DNA of 64,000 nt from Trichothermofontia sichuanensis B231 (GCF_026240635.1 NZ_CP110848.1:4111741-4175740), one strand, 5' to 3'; shown: positions 18,617-28,042, numbered from the stretch's first letter. Made by a program: numbers and translations. Notes: generated by a model from the letters alone, not told the origin.

Positions 18617-21505
18617 ATGACACAGGCTGGGTTACGGGACAGGGTGCAGGATCAGCGTTGGCGTACTGGGAGCAGAGCAGTGATTCAGGAGTTCCATCTC
18701 TCGGTGACCCCGCTGGGGGACGATGAGTACCTGGTGCGGACTGAGCAGGTTGCGCCAGGGGTGCCTCTGGCGGAAGAACAGGTGGCGTGGCCGATCGATA
18801 CCTGGCTACAACAGTCCCGTCAGTTAATGCAGGACCCGTTACTCAAGGTTTTGCAGGATAAAAAACAATTGGGAAGAGGGACGGGTGAACCGACGGTTGC
18901 GAATTTGGTCAGCTTTGGTCAAACCCTGTATAACCAATTGTTCCAGGGCACGATTCGCGACAGTTGGGTGACGGCCCAAGGGATTGCCTACCACCGCCGG
19001 GAACGCTTGCGGCTGCGGCTGGGCCTGAAGGGTACCCGGTTAACCCGCATTCCCTGGGAGGTGTTGCAGGGCGATCGCCCCCTGGCGACGGGGACGGATG
19101 TCATGTTTTCCCGCTACCAACCCACCCCGATCGCGCTGCCTTCACCGTTACTGCCCCACCTCCACCCCGATCTTCAGCAACCCCTGCGGGTATTGGTGGT
19201 TCTGGCGGCCCCAGAGGATCAGGAACGGCTGGCCCTGCGCCATGAGGTGGAAACCCTGCAAGCGGAACTACGACGGGTGGCCACCAGCAGTGAAATGGGA
19301 CCGCTCCCTGAGCTGGATTTAACGATTTTGGAACAACCCGGACGCGAGGCCCTGACCCAAGCCCTAGAACAGGGAGATTACCAAGTCCTGCACTATTCCG
19401 GTCACAGTAATGTGAGTGCCACGGGGGGAGAACTCTACCTGGTCAGTGGCCAGACGGGGTTAACCGAAACCTTGAGTGGTGAAGATCTGGCGGGGTTGCT
19501 GGTGAACAATGGCATCTGCATGGTGGTTCTGAACTCCTGTCGGGGTGCCCATGCCGCCAGTGAGGCGATTACCGACGATACGGCCACCCAGAGTTTGGCG
19601 GAAAGCCTGGTGCGGCGCGGGATTCCCGGCGTGTTGGCGATGGCCGAGCGCATCCCCGACTCAGTAGCGCTCACCTTAAGTCGGCTGTTCTATCGCAATT
19701 TGAAGCAGGGCTATCCGGTTGATCTCAGTTTGAACCGCGCCCGTCAGGGGTTGATCTCCGCCTATGGGTCCCATCAACTCTACTGGGCTTTGCCCATCCT
19801 CTATTTGCACCAGAATTTTGATGGCTTTTTGACGGTGCCAGCGCCCGCTGCCGCCGATCGCGAGGCTAACCTGGACCCACCCGAACCTATTGTCCTTGAA
19901 CCTGTCACCAATGCGACGGCATCAGAGGCCACGGTTCCGCCGCCGTCGGTCTCGTCTGTCCAGAGTCAGCGCGTTCCGCCGGATATGGCCAGCGCTGCCA
20001 GTTTATTAGCGATCGATGATACTGACACGCCGATTTCGCCCGAAGAACTCTCCAAAGCGGCTGAGTTAATTCGGCAGTTATCGGGGGGCGAAGCAGACAC
20101 GGACTTGGAAGAACCCCTCCTGGCTGCCGGCCACGAAAGCCTACTCCCTGATACCGCAACTGACTTACCGGCTTTTACGCTCGAACACCCTCTTCGAGAG
20201 GGGGATCATCCCGATGATCTCGTGGGGCCGCTGGCCTACCCCGGTACGGAGGCGGAACCGGAAGCAGGCTTACTGAATCAGCAACAGTTGGCCCATGTGG
20301 TAGCAGCCTATCGCCGGGAGGTGGCCCTGAACCCGAAGGATGCCAATGCCTATCACAAACTGGGGCTGGCGCTTTACAAACTAGGCGAGTACGAAGAAGC
20401 CGCCCAGATGTACCGGCAGGCGATCGAGCTAGACCCCAGCCGTAGTGATCTCTATCGCAACCTGGGAACGGCCCTCTATCGCCAGGGGAATATACCCGCT
20501 GCCCTAGATGCCTACAGCCAAGCACTAGAAAAGCTGTCCCATCCTGCACCGGCCACGGCCCTCTCCAGCCGCTCCCCGGCTAATCCGATCCCAAACCCCC
20601 TAGCCGCTTTCACGGGGGCGGCGACAGGTACCCCCACCCCGACCTCCCTGGGTAAACGACTGCCTCTCTGGTCAGTCCTGACCGTACTCGGCACCGTCGG
20701 TGCGATTGGGGTGGCGCTGACGGGGTTGGGGGTGATCCCTGGGGGGTTCTGGTCTGCACCTGTGGCCCGGATTGAGTCCTCCCCGTCGCCGGCGGCGCCA
20801 TTGTCTCCATCCCGGTTCCCCACAGACCCGCAGGAGTGGGCCAGTCAGAGTACAGAGGCTGTAACGGCGATCGCCATCGATCGCCTCAGCCATGCCGATC
20901 TAGATACTGGCCAACAGGCGGTTACAGCGTTGCTCGATCGTTCCGCCTTGGCTGAAGCTAGGGCTGCCCTCGCTACGGTACCCAACCGCAATCTGAGTGA
21001 TCCACGTGTGACGTTCCTGTGGGGACGGCTGATCTGGCAATCCTTGCAAACCGGTGATCCCCAAAACTACACGATCGACGACGCCCGCCGCTACTGGGAA
21101 ACGGCGGTGCGCGATCAACCCAATGTACCGGCCTTCCGCAATGCCCTGGGCTTTGCCTACCTAGCCGAGGGTAATCTGGAACGGGCCAACCGGGAATGGC
21201 TGCGATCGCTGTCCCTGAGCGAACAGATTCTGGCCCAGAATCCGCCAGCCCAAAACCAGCCCCTCCCTGCCGATATGCTCACTGCCTATGCCGGGATGGC
21301 GATCGCCCTGCACCAATCAGCCAACCAGCAACCCCCCGCCGTCCAGGCGAATCTGCGCAAGCGTGCCGACGAACTCTATCGCTTGGTGACCGCTCAGGCC
21401 CCCGACGCCTTCCAACTCGATAGCCTCCAGAAAAATTGGCTCTGGACCGAAGCCAGCATCCGCGAATGGCAGAGCCTCGGCCAAACCGTCGCCCAGCGGC
21501 AGTAA
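18617..21505 (+). CDS. CHAT-domain protease-like protein with TPRs and a membrane segment
   Basis: 962 residues from ATG 18617 (an in-frame ATG at 18530 would add 29 residues of doubtful quality). The CHAT (caspase-like, HetF-associated) domain spans ~residues 160-400. The His of the dyad is in HYSGH (last His ~263) and the Cys in NSCRGAH (~308); both are intact. A Pro/Ala-rich linker follows, then two to three TPRs (~575-660: AYHKLGLALYKLGEYEEAA and following), a hydrophobic segment (~710-735) that could be a single membrane span, and a further helical, TPR-like C-terminus. It lies 187 bases after the ATPase pair, so co-transcription is uncertain. Cyanobacteria encode many CHAT-TPR proteins; substrates are mostly unknown. 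Confidence 0.85.
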   Translation: MTQAGLRDRVQDQRWRTGSRAVIQEFHLSVTPLGDDEYLVRTEQVAPGVPLAEEQVAWPIDTWLQQSRQLMQDPLLKVLQDKKQLGRGTGEPTVANLVSFGQTLYNQLFQGTIRDSWVTAQGIAYHRRERLRLRLGLKGTRLTRIPWEVLQGDRPLATGTDVMFSRYQPTPIALPSPLLPHLHPDLQQPLRVLVVLAAPEDQERLALRHEVETLQAELRRVATSSEMGPLPELDLTILEQPGREALTQALEQGDYQVLHYSGHSNVSATGGELYLVSGQTGLTETLSGEDLAGLLVNNGICMVVLNSCRGAHAASEAITDDTATQSLAESLVRRGIPGVLAMAERIPDSVALTLSRLFYRNLKQGYPVDLSLNRARQGLISAYGSHQLYWALPILYLHQNFDGFLTVPAPAAADREANLDPPEPIVLEPVTNATASEATVPPPSVSSVQSQRVPPDMASAASLLAIDDTDTPISPEELSKAAELIRQLSGGEADTDLEEPLLAAGHESLLPDTATDLPAFTLEHPLREGDHPDDLVGPLAYPGTEAEPEAGLLNQQQLAHVVAAYRREVALNPKDANAYHKLGLALYKLGEYEEAAQMYRQAIELDPSRSDLYRNLGTALYRQGNIPAALDAYSQALEKLSHPAPATALSSRSPANPIPNPLAAFTGAATGTPTPTSLGKRLPLWSVLTVLGTVGAIGVALTGLGVIPGGFWSAPVARIESSPSPAAPLSPSRFPTDPQEWASQSTEAVTAIAIDRLSHADLDTGQQAVTALLDRSALAEARAALATVPNRNLSDPRVTFLWGRLIWQSLQTGDPQNYTIDDARRYWETAVRDQPNVPAFRNALGFAYLAEGNLERANREWLRSLSLSEQILAQNPPAQNQPLPADMLTAYAGMAIALHQSANQQPPAVQANLRKRADELYRLVTAQAPDAFQLDSLQKNWLWTEASIREWQSLGQTVAQRQ

Positions 21506-21607
21506 GGGGTTGGCACGACATGAGTCCCCCTTCTCCCAGTTTGGGAGCAGGGGTTAGGGGATGAGGGTCTTTAGTTTCATAACACCCACCGACTTAATCC
21601 CAGTGCC

Positions 21608-22228
21608 CTAGTCCCACTGCCCCGATCGCAGTTGTTCCAGTAATTGTTGGGCCAAAGCAAAATCGGGGGTAATAGCAAGGGCCAGTTGTACTTCACTTAA
21701 CGCCGCCTCAGTGTGATCAGTACGCTTCTCAATGATGGCCAAATTGTAGTGAGCGATCGTATGGATACTCGCCGGGACTTCCGGGCGATCGGGCAATTGT
21801 AAAACCTCTTCAAATAGGAGTTTCGCCCGCTCCAGATTACCCAGGCTAATGAGAATTAACCCCAGGTTGATATAGGCCGCATCGTACTGCGGGTTAAGAC
21901 GCAGAGCTGTTTGATAAGCAGTCATTGCCTCATCCAACCGCTCCTGAGCGTGCAAACTCAGGCCGAGATAATAGTAGGCACTGGCATCATCGGGATGGTC
22001 ATGGACGATCGTCTGCCAGAGAGTGGCTGCGGTCTCATACTGATGCGCAGCCAGAGCCGCCTGGGCACGTTCCTGGAGAGTTGCATCCCGGAGGGTTACC
22101 TCAGATGCTTGGGCCTGAACGGGGTCTGTTCCCCATAGGTTACTCAGGAGTAGCCCGATCGCGGCCATCTTTCGTATACCGTATCCGATGAATCTCCGGC
22201 GGCGCGGACGACGAATAGCTTGAGACAT
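21608..22228 (-). CDS. Secreted or anchored TPR protein
   Basis: 206 residues. A basic N-terminus (RRPRRRR) precedes a hydrophobic stretch and AQA, a plausible signal peptide cleavage at about residue 41. Four to five TPR units follow, for example ASAYYYLGLSLHAQERLDEA then AAYINLGLILISLGNLERA. It is convergent with the CHAT-TPR gene upstream; a partial GC-rich repeat core lies between them at 21522-21570. It is probably a periplasmic or lumenal scaffold; no partner is evident. Confidence 0.82.
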   Translation of the reverse strand: MSQAIRRPRRRRFIGYGIRKMAAIGLLLSNLWGTDPVQAQASEVTLRDATLQERAQAALAAHQYETAATLWQTIVHDHPDDASAYYYLGLSLHAQERLDEAMTAYQTALRLNPQYDAAYINLGLILISLGNLERAKLLFEEVLQLPDRPEVPASIHTIAHYNLAIIEKRTDHTEAALSEVQLALAITPDFALAQQLLEQLRSGQWD

Positions 22229-22274
22229 TAGATTGAATATCCCGACACAGCAACCATGATAACGATCGAATGCC

Positions 22275-22649
22275 TTATCGTCGCCGCATCATGAGGGATG
22301 ACAACGGACGACGCTTACGCATATCCATTGCTTCAGCAATACCATGTTCGTGCCAGTCGAGGGGATGGGACTGTTCCGCCGGGACGATCGTCACCCCTGC
22401 CTGGAGGGAAGAGAGCACTGGCGTCGGTGTTGCCTGGCGAGCAGACCTAGCTGACCTGCGCCCCTTTTTCCCAATTTTGGCAGCTTTCTTTTGGGCAGCT
22501 TGTTGCAGAGAAACAGCTTTAAGCACTGGGGACGGTGGGGCCGCAGGCACTCCCGCTGGCGGAGTTGCTCCTACCTTGGGTTTCACCTTCGTATGAGGAA
22601 CCCTGGTGGGCTTAGGCGATCGCCGCCCGTATGTTTGATGCCAGTTCAC
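22275..22649 (-). CDS. Basic Ala/Pro-rich hypothetical protein
   Basis: 124 residues, rich in Lys, Arg, Ala and Pro, with a run AAQKKAAKIGKKGRRSARSA and C-terminal MRKRR...MMRRR. It would start with GTG at 22649, seven bases after the stop of the broken glutaminase, with GGGGAT upstream. Low complexity and an unusual start make it doubtful; it may be an untranslated frame. No function is suggested. Confidence 0.4.
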   Translation of the reverse strand: MNWHQTYGRRSPKPTRVPHTKVKPKVGATPPAGVPAAPPSPVLKAVSLQQAAQKKAAKIGKKGRRSARSARQATPTPVLSSLQAGVTIVPAEQSHPLDWHEHGIAEAMDMRKRRPLSSLMMRRR

Positions 22650-22656
22650 ATCAACG

Positions 22657-23666
22657 CTATCCCCAGTCTTCAGACAAGTCTATTCGCTTAATTTCACCGA
22701 CATCGCGATAAAACATACTGAGGCGCAAGGTGGTGGCCAGTTGTTGGACCAGCCAGATTCCTGCTACGGAGTTACCGTTCCTGTCTAGCGGTGGACTGTA
22801 ACCAGCAATGACTCCTTGACCGGGCACGATCGCCACCAGTGCCCCACTCACTCCCGACTTACAGGGCACTCCTGCCGTCACCGCAAATTGACCCGAATAC
22901 TCATAGAGGCCACACGTACTCATGATCGCCGTGACCACGCGGCAATGGGCTGGATCTAACCCCAGCGGTGGCATTACCAATAGCATTCCCAATCGAGTTA
23001 AATCCGCCACCGTTCCGGCTAAGCAACAAATTTGTTCGTAGGTATCCAGGGCAATGGCAGCGGGCTGAGCTAGGGAACCCGCAGCAGCTAGGTATGCTGC
23101 CAATGCCTGGTTGTCCAAATTGGGCTGCGATCGCACCGATGCCAAGATACCCGCATGAAGTTGGAGACGACTCCCCGCCCATTAGCCCATTAATTTAGCC
23201 ACCCACACAGGTGCAGACACTTAGCCTGGGGCATTTCACCCGGTAGCAAGGCCGCCAGCGCGATCGCGCCACTATTGAGCATGGGGTTGCGGGGAAACCT
23301 CCCATCGGCTTGGAGTTGGCTCAGGGCATTGAAAGGACGATCACTGGGGTCCATGCCCACATAGGTAAACACCGTCTCTGCCCCCTGGGTTGCCAGTAAA
23401 TAGACCAGTAAATAGAGGAGCAAGAACGGTTTAATCACACTCATTAGAGGAAAACGATGACCGCGATCGCCACACAGCAACCTGTTACCCTGACAGGTTT
23501 GGATCTGACAGGTTTGGATCGCGATCGCCAACCACTCTGGGTTAGCTTGAGCTAAGGCAGGAATATAATCCGGGAGGTTACCCGTGCGGGCCTGCCCTTG
23601 AGCCAAGGCAAACCAGGTATCGAGTTGGGCTGAGGTCAGGGTATTGAGATTAGGAGAAAATGCCAT
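22657..23666 (-). pseudogene. glsA: Glutaminase, disrupted by a frameshift and stop
   Basis: Serine-dependent glutaminase family (glutamine to glutamate plus ammonia). The N-terminal half (23190-23666, starting MAFSPNLNTL) has FPLMSVIKPFLLLYLL with the catalytic S-x-x-K and the NPMLNSGAIA motif. The C-terminal half (22657-23145) has SVRSQPNLDNQALA, CGLYEYSGQFA and GVPCKSGVSGALVA. The halves are in different frames. The break is an 8-bp tandem duplication of GCCCATTA (plus strand) at 23177-23192; a TAA lies at the junction in both frames. A 15-bp in-frame duplication (23490-23519) also gives QTCQIQTCQG. The start overlaps the upstream gene by 17 bases. It is very likely inactive unless the assembly is wrong here. 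Confidence 0.88.
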
Positions 23667-24438
23667 CGACTTCAGGACGATAGATGTAGTCGTAGTCAAA
23701 CACCAGCGAGTTCAGGTGGCGCAGGACCGAGAATCCGAAATGAGTGACTACATCACTCGTAAACGTCGCCATCACTAATTCAACCAATTTTCGCGGGGGG
23801 ATGTTAGGTTTTTGGATATAGTAATCACGCTTTGCGAAAAACATCTTTTCGTCACGGGGCACAATAATCCCATTGATACGATGGGCGTGTTGAATTGGCT
23901 TAATATAAGTTTGAATAAACGCTTCCTGATTCCGCTGAAGCCGATAGAGTTTTTCATGCTGTAGCCAACTCATCTGGAAGAGCATTTTTAATAACTCAAA
24001 ACCCAGCGCATAATTCAGAACATTATTCCGTTCTTCCATACTAATAACCAGACGCAGGGCCGATTCCAAATAAAGGTTGGGTTGGCGGTGAGCATCCTGA
24101 GCTGAGTGAATATAAAACTGACGAATATAATCCCGCAGCACCGCTTCCGTAAGTTCAGTATCAATGTGGAATTCCTGGAGACACTTGGCAACCTGCTGCC
24201 GATAGTCGCGATCGCTCAACATGCGTGAGACGATGCCATCTGCTGTGTAATCATCCAGAAACTCGGCCTGAACTTCCGGTGGAGCTGCACAAATGAGATG
24301 ACAAATCAGCAAGACATAGCGTCGTTTTTTCCACGGCAAACTTTCGAGCCAGTCTCTCGCCTCCGGCGGCAAACTGCCTAGGATACTGTCCAAACTGCTA
24401 GAATGTTTAGTCCGGGGGACCGATTGTATTTCCTGCAT
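23650..24438 (-). CDS. Conserved cyanobacterial protein of unknown function
   Basis: 262 residues from ATG 24438 (MQEIQSVPRT). The frame is open further upstream, but the first 58 residues are not protein-like. It is soluble, largely helical and rich in aromatic and basic residues, with a striking motif LPWKKRRYVLLICHLICA near residue 33-50 and a C-terminal FSVLRHLNSLVFDYDYIYRP. No known catalytic motif is recognised. It ends inside the start of the glutaminase gene (17-base overlap), an operon arrangement suggesting the two were co-expressed. Confidence 0.78.
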   Translation of the reverse strand: MQEIQSVPRTKHSSSLDSILGSLPPEARDWLESLPWKKRRYVLLICHLICAAPPEVQAEFLDDYTADGIVSRMLSDRDYRQQVAKCLQEFHIDTELTEAVLRDYIRQFYIHSAQDAHRQPNLYLESALRLVISMEERNNVLNYALGFELLKMLFQMSWLQHEKLYRLQRNQEAFIQTYIKPIQHAHRINGIIVPRDEKMFFAKRDYYIQKPNIPPRKLVELVMATFTSDVVTHFGFSVLRHLNSLVFDYDYIYRPEVDGIFS

Positions 24439-24743
24439 AAATCGGTTCTCTGTCTCTCTGTAAGGAGGAAAATAACTGACCGACGTAGCCAGGGAAATTG
24501 TCCCAGGCGCAAAGCAGATCCACCAGACATGACCCAGCCCCCATCCGGCCCCATGCCCCATTTCTATTGTAGCGAGGAACGGGTCAAGCGTCGCTGAGGG
24601 GATAGCCTCCAAGCTGCACTTAGATTGGGCCTGAGTTGGGGATTGTCAACCCCTTTATCCCAGCGGCAGGACTGTGAATCGCCCAATCGCCCATTGAGGG
24701 TACCCCCCCTTTCTACTTGCCAGGTTTGACCTTGTCCCTCACA

Positions 24744-24935
24744 ATGGAATCGGGGACATTCGCCACCCATCCACCAATGGTCATTTTTCTGCTGTTGTTA
24801 CTGGGTTATGGGGGGGTACTGCTCACCAAGGTAACTACCCTATTCCCAATGGATATCGCAAATTTTCTGCAACCCTCAGGGTGCTTGGGACTTGTTGGGT
24901 TGTTCTTGATATTTTCTTGGGTTCTGGGTGAATAA
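24744..24935 (+). CDS. Possible small two-helix membrane protein
   Basis: 63 residues with two clear hydrophobic segments (MVIFLLLLLGYGGVLL and GCLGLVGLFLIFSWVL). The hydrophobic pattern and compact size are protein-like, but the ATG at 24744 has no good Shine-Dalgarno sequence; ATG 24780 is an alternative. It lies in the 528-base gap between the divergent unknown gene and the HPt gene, with nothing else recognisable there. Confidence 0.4.
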   Translation: MESGTFATHPPMVIFLLLLLGYGGVLLTKVTTLFPMDIANFLQPSGCLGLVGLFLIFSWVLGE

Positions 24936-24966
24936 ATACAGGTCAATTGTAGAGGTGAACTGGGTA

Positions 24967-25362
24967 ATGAGTCAGATGGCGGATTCCGATCCCTACCCTC
25001 AAGCGCCCTCACCGGTTGGCATTAACTGGGACTATCTACACGCTCTGTCGGGCAATAATCCCGTCTTTGAGCAGGAAATTCTAACGCTCTTTTGCGACGA
25101 TACTAAAGACCGATTACAGGAGCTTCAGGTTGCCTTGGCAGCGCAGGATTTTGCGGCTGCTAGGGCGATCGCTCACCATTTGAAGGGATCAGCGAGCAAT
25201 CTTTGCCTAACCGATATCCACGCCTGCGCGATCGCGATCGAAGGACACCTGCGGCAAGAGCATCTTGACCAAGCGACTGCCCTCTTACCCACCCTAACGC
25301 AGCAGCTTCAGCAGCTTCAGGCTACGGTACAATCGTTCGGTGAGCGCTCCGGCGAGCATTAA
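24967..25362 (+). CDS. HPt (histidine phosphotransfer) protein
   Basis: 131 residues, a stand-alone HPt domain relaying phosphate between hybrid histidine kinases and response regulators. The motif AHHLKGSASN gives the phospho-accepting His as His70 (H-x-L-K-G). The rest is the expected four-helix bundle. The ATG at 24967 has GAGGTGA about nine bases upstream; GTG 24928 is less likely. No kinase or receiver gene is adjacent, so its pathway is not known. Confidence 0.87.
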   Translation: MSQMADSDPYPQAPSPVGINWDYLHALSGNNPVFEQEILTLFCDDTKDRLQELQVALAAQDFAAARAIAHHLKGSASNLCLTDIHACAIAIEGHLRQEHLDQATALLPTLTQQLQQLQATVQSFGERSGEH

Positions 25363-25454
25363 GGGAATTCCCAGGGGATATGACAGGGGATATGATAGGA
25401 GTCCTGAGCCATCTCTGTTGTTTGCCGAAGCGGGCGATCGCCGCCTCCTAACCC

Positions 25455-26246
25455 TTGTCTGCTGCCGTTTCTGACGATGTTTTTCTCTATCGCTATCCGC
25501 CTTTGCAAGCGGGGGTTTTGCTCCAACGCTATAAGCGGTTTTTTGCCAAAATTAAACTGGATACGGGTGAGGTGATCACCGCCCATTGCCCCAACACCGG
25601 ACCGATGACAGGAATTTATATTCCCGGTAGTCGGGTCTATGTTTCACACCATAACGATCCGCGCCGCAAGCTGGCTTATACCTGGGAAATGGTCGCAGTG
25701 CCCCATGCCGATCCGGCTACCTCAGGTACCACCTGGGTGGGGGTGAATACATCTTTGCCCAATCGCATTGTGAAGCTGGCTCTGGAACACCATCTATGGC
25801 CTCACTTGGAACCCTATACCGAGATTCGCACGGAAGTTCCCTATGGTCCAGATAGCCGCAGTCGCGTCGATTTCCTGTTAACCCCTGATCGAGACACTAA
25901 CCGAGGGGAGAGGGAACGCCCCTGTTATGTGGAAGTGAAGAACACGACCTGGACCCAGGGACCCCTGGCCCTCTTCCCGGATACGGTGACAATGCGGGGC
26001 CAAAAGCATTTACACGATATGCAAGCTCTCCTCCCAACCGCTCGTGCGGTGATGCTGTATTTCATTAATCGCGACGATTGTCCCCGGTTTGCACCGGGAG
26101 ATCAGGCTGACCCCACCTATGGGCAATTGCTGCGATCGGCGATCGCGGCGGGCTTAACGGTGCTACCCTGTCGATTTCAGGTGAGTCCTGCCGGGGTGCG
26201 CTATTGCGGCCTCGCGGAGTTTCTACCCCAACAGCCGGATGGTTAA
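25455..26246 (+). CDS. sfsA: SfsA family protein (sugar fermentation stimulation homologue)
   Basis: 263 residues matching SfsA along its length: FFAKIKLDTGEVITAHCPNT, SRVDFLL, CYVEVKNTTW and GQKHLHDM. SfsA has an OB-like N-terminal part and a nuclease-like core; its physiological role is unsettled. Only TTG 25455 is available as start after the in-frame TAA at 25449 before conserved sequence begins. It is followed by a family C repeat fragment. Confidence 0.88.
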   Translation: MSAAVSDDVFLYRYPPLQAGVLLQRYKRFFAKIKLDTGEVITAHCPNTGPMTGIYIPGSRVYVSHHNDPRRKLAYTWEMVAVPHADPATSGTTWVGVNTSLPNRIVKLALEHHLWPHLEPYTEIRTEVPYGPDSRSRVDFLLTPDRDTNRGERERPCYVEVKNTTWTQGPLALFPDTVTMRGQKHLHDMQALLPTARAVMLYFINRDDCPRFAPGDQADPTYGQLLRSAIAAGLTVLPCRFQVSPAGVRYCGLAEFLPQQPDG

Positions 26247-26256
26247 CGAACGATGC

Positions 26257-26345
26257 CTGGGTTGACTGACCCATCTTTTCCCCTTTCGTGAGGAAAGAGA
26301 AGGGAGAAACGAGCAAAGAGAAGGGAGAAACGAGAGGGTCGCTCT
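26257..26345. repeat. Family C element, left end only
   Basis: Begins CCTGGGTTGACTGACCCATC, the family C left terminal repeat, and carries GAGAAGGGAGAAACGAG twice in tandem. No matching right end is present, so it is truncated. It lies between sfsA and the ABC ATPase gene. Confidence 0.65.
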
Positions 26346-26426
26346 TCTCTGCGCAAGTGAATTGAATCCGATACAGTAAGGGGGAGCAAATTAACGGGTA
26401 CGTTCGCGTCGCCTTTTCTCAGGAGC

Positions 26427-27836
26427 ATGGTTGTGGCTAGGGTTGTTCTTGAAAATGTCTATAAAACCTTCCGCAGTTATGAGAGGAGTGGTTCACCAGC
26501 GGTGCCCGCGGTTGCACCTGAGACGGCTCTCCAGCCAGAGCGCGCAGGGTCGCCGCTGGCGCATCGCCATCATCCCGTAACGGTGTTACGACGGATCAAC
26601 CTGACTGTGGAAGCGGGCGAATTTATGGTCCTGGTAGGTCCCTCTGGCTGTGGGAAAAGTACCCTGCTGCGGCTGATTGCAGGGTTAGAGGACTTGACGG
26701 GTGGCAATATCTGGGTGGGCGATCGGTTGGTGAATACTTTGCCGCCGAAGGAACGCAACAGTGCCATGGTGTTCCAGAGTTATGCCCTTTATCCTCACCT
26801 GACGGTCTACGATAACCTCGCCTTTGGGCTACGACGGACGACTCCTCCGCTACAACCCCTGCTTGCTTCCCCACAGACGGGTACTGGGTCGGTCCTGGAA
26901 ACTCCCCTGCTCCATGCCGAAGGGTTTTCGCCTGCGAGGCTCAAAGCCATGCTTCAGACCCGGTGGCCCTACGTGCGAACCTGGGCACAGGATAGCCTCA
27001 GTGCGCTGACCCGGTCCCTGCCCAAGGAGTGGCGGTACTGGTCCGATCGCGAACGCTGGGTGGATCAACAGGTGCGTCAGGTAGCCCAAATGTTGCAAAT
27101 TGAACCCCTATTGGACCGTTTGCCTAAACAACTTTCGGGTGGCCAAAAACAACGAGTTGCCTTGGGACGGGCTATCGCCCGTAAGCCCCAGGTATTCCTG
27201 ATGGATGAGCCGCTGTCGAACCTGGATGCCAAACTGCGGGCAGAAACGCGGGCACAAATTGTGAACCTGCAACGCCAACTGGGTACGACGACGATCTATG
27301 TCACCCACGACCAAGTTGAAGCAATGACGATGGGCGATCGGATTGCAGTGATGAATGCGGGCCAAATCCAACAAATTGCTTCACCGCTAGACCTCTATAA
27401 CTATCCAGCCAATCGGTTTGTTGCCGAGTTTATTGGCTCTCCTCCTATGAACTTTATCCCGGTGCAGGTGAAAGCTCCCTTGACGGTGATCCATCCCCAA
27501 TTTCGCTTTACCTTGCCCGATGATTGGCTGGAAACGCTGGCTCCCTACGATGGGCAAACAGTGATTCTAGGGATTCGGCCGGAACATTTGAGCTGGGGGG
27601 TGCCTGCGCCGCGTAGTCTACCGGTACGGGTCGATCGCGTTGAACGCCTAGGGAGCGAAACCCATTTAACAGCGACGCTCCTAGAGAGCAACCTCCAGCT
27701 ACAAAGTCGGATTAGCCCGGATCACGCGGTAACGGTGGGGGAACGGATCTGGTTAACGGCAGCGCTGGAAAAGGTACATTTTTTCGATCCCAGCAACGAT
27801 CGTGCCCTAACACGCCCAGGACTTCCCCCTCACTAG
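26427..27836 (+). CDS. MalK/UgpC-type ABC transporter ATPase with two large insertions
   Basis: 469 residues; the usual length is ~360-370. Walker A GPSGCGKST, Q-loop FQSYALYPH, signature LSGGQKQR, Walker B VFLMDEPLSNLD and H-loop THDQ are intact, and the C-terminal TOBE/MalK regulatory domain is present (FIGSPPMNFIPV, GIRPEHLSWG). There are two insertions: ~28 Pro/Ala/Arg-rich residues between the first two strands (about residues 19-48), and ~78 residues between AFGLRR and VRQVAQML in the helical subdomain, containing Trp-rich WPYVRTWAQDSLSAL. It has no adjacent permease or binding protein, so substrate is unknown; it may be a shared ATPase for several sugar importers. Confidence 0.88.
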   Translation: MVVARVVLENVYKTFRSYERSGSPAVPAVAPETALQPERAGSPLAHRHHPVTVLRRINLTVEAGEFMVLVGPSGCGKSTLLRLIAGLEDLTGGNIWVGDRLVNTLPPKERNSAMVFQSYALYPHLTVYDNLAFGLRRTTPPLQPLLASPQTGTGSVLETPLLHAEGFSPARLKAMLQTRWPYVRTWAQDSLSALTRSLPKEWRYWSDRERWVDQQVRQVAQMLQIEPLLDRLPKQLSGGQKQRVALGRAIARKPQVFLMDEPLSNLDAKLRAETRAQIVNLQRQLGTTTIYVTHDQVEAMTMGDRIAVMNAGQIQQIASPLDLYNYPANRFVAEFIGSPPMNFIPVQVKAPLTVIHPQFRFTLPDDWLETLAPYDGQTVILGIRPEHLSWGVPAPRSLPVRVDRVERLGSETHLTATLLESNLQLQSRISPDHAVTVGERIWLTAALEKVHFFDPSNDRALTRPGLPPH

Positions 27837-27864
27837 AAACCCTGACCAGAGCCAGGACTGGATC

Positions 27865-27966
27865 TATCGTTTTTCAGATTAGAAAGAGATGTCTAAGCCC
27901 CTCTCCCGCTCTGGGAGAGGGGTTGGGGGTGAGGGGGCTGTTTCAGCCTAAATGGCAATGACTATA
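27865..27966. mobile_element. Family B-like element (copy B4), left of the LysM gene
   Basis: From 27872 to 27966 it is identical over 95 bases to 28812-28906, same orientation. The right end GGCAATGACTATA matches family B; the left end (TCAGATTAGAAAGAGATG) is a variant. The core is CTCTCCCGCTCTGGGAGAGG. Confidence 0.82.
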
Positions 27967-28042
27967 TGATGAGATTGAGATCGAGATCAAGGGCGCTCAT
28001 GCACTGACCCGTTCGCAAGTTTTCAATCGGCGGTGCAAGCCA

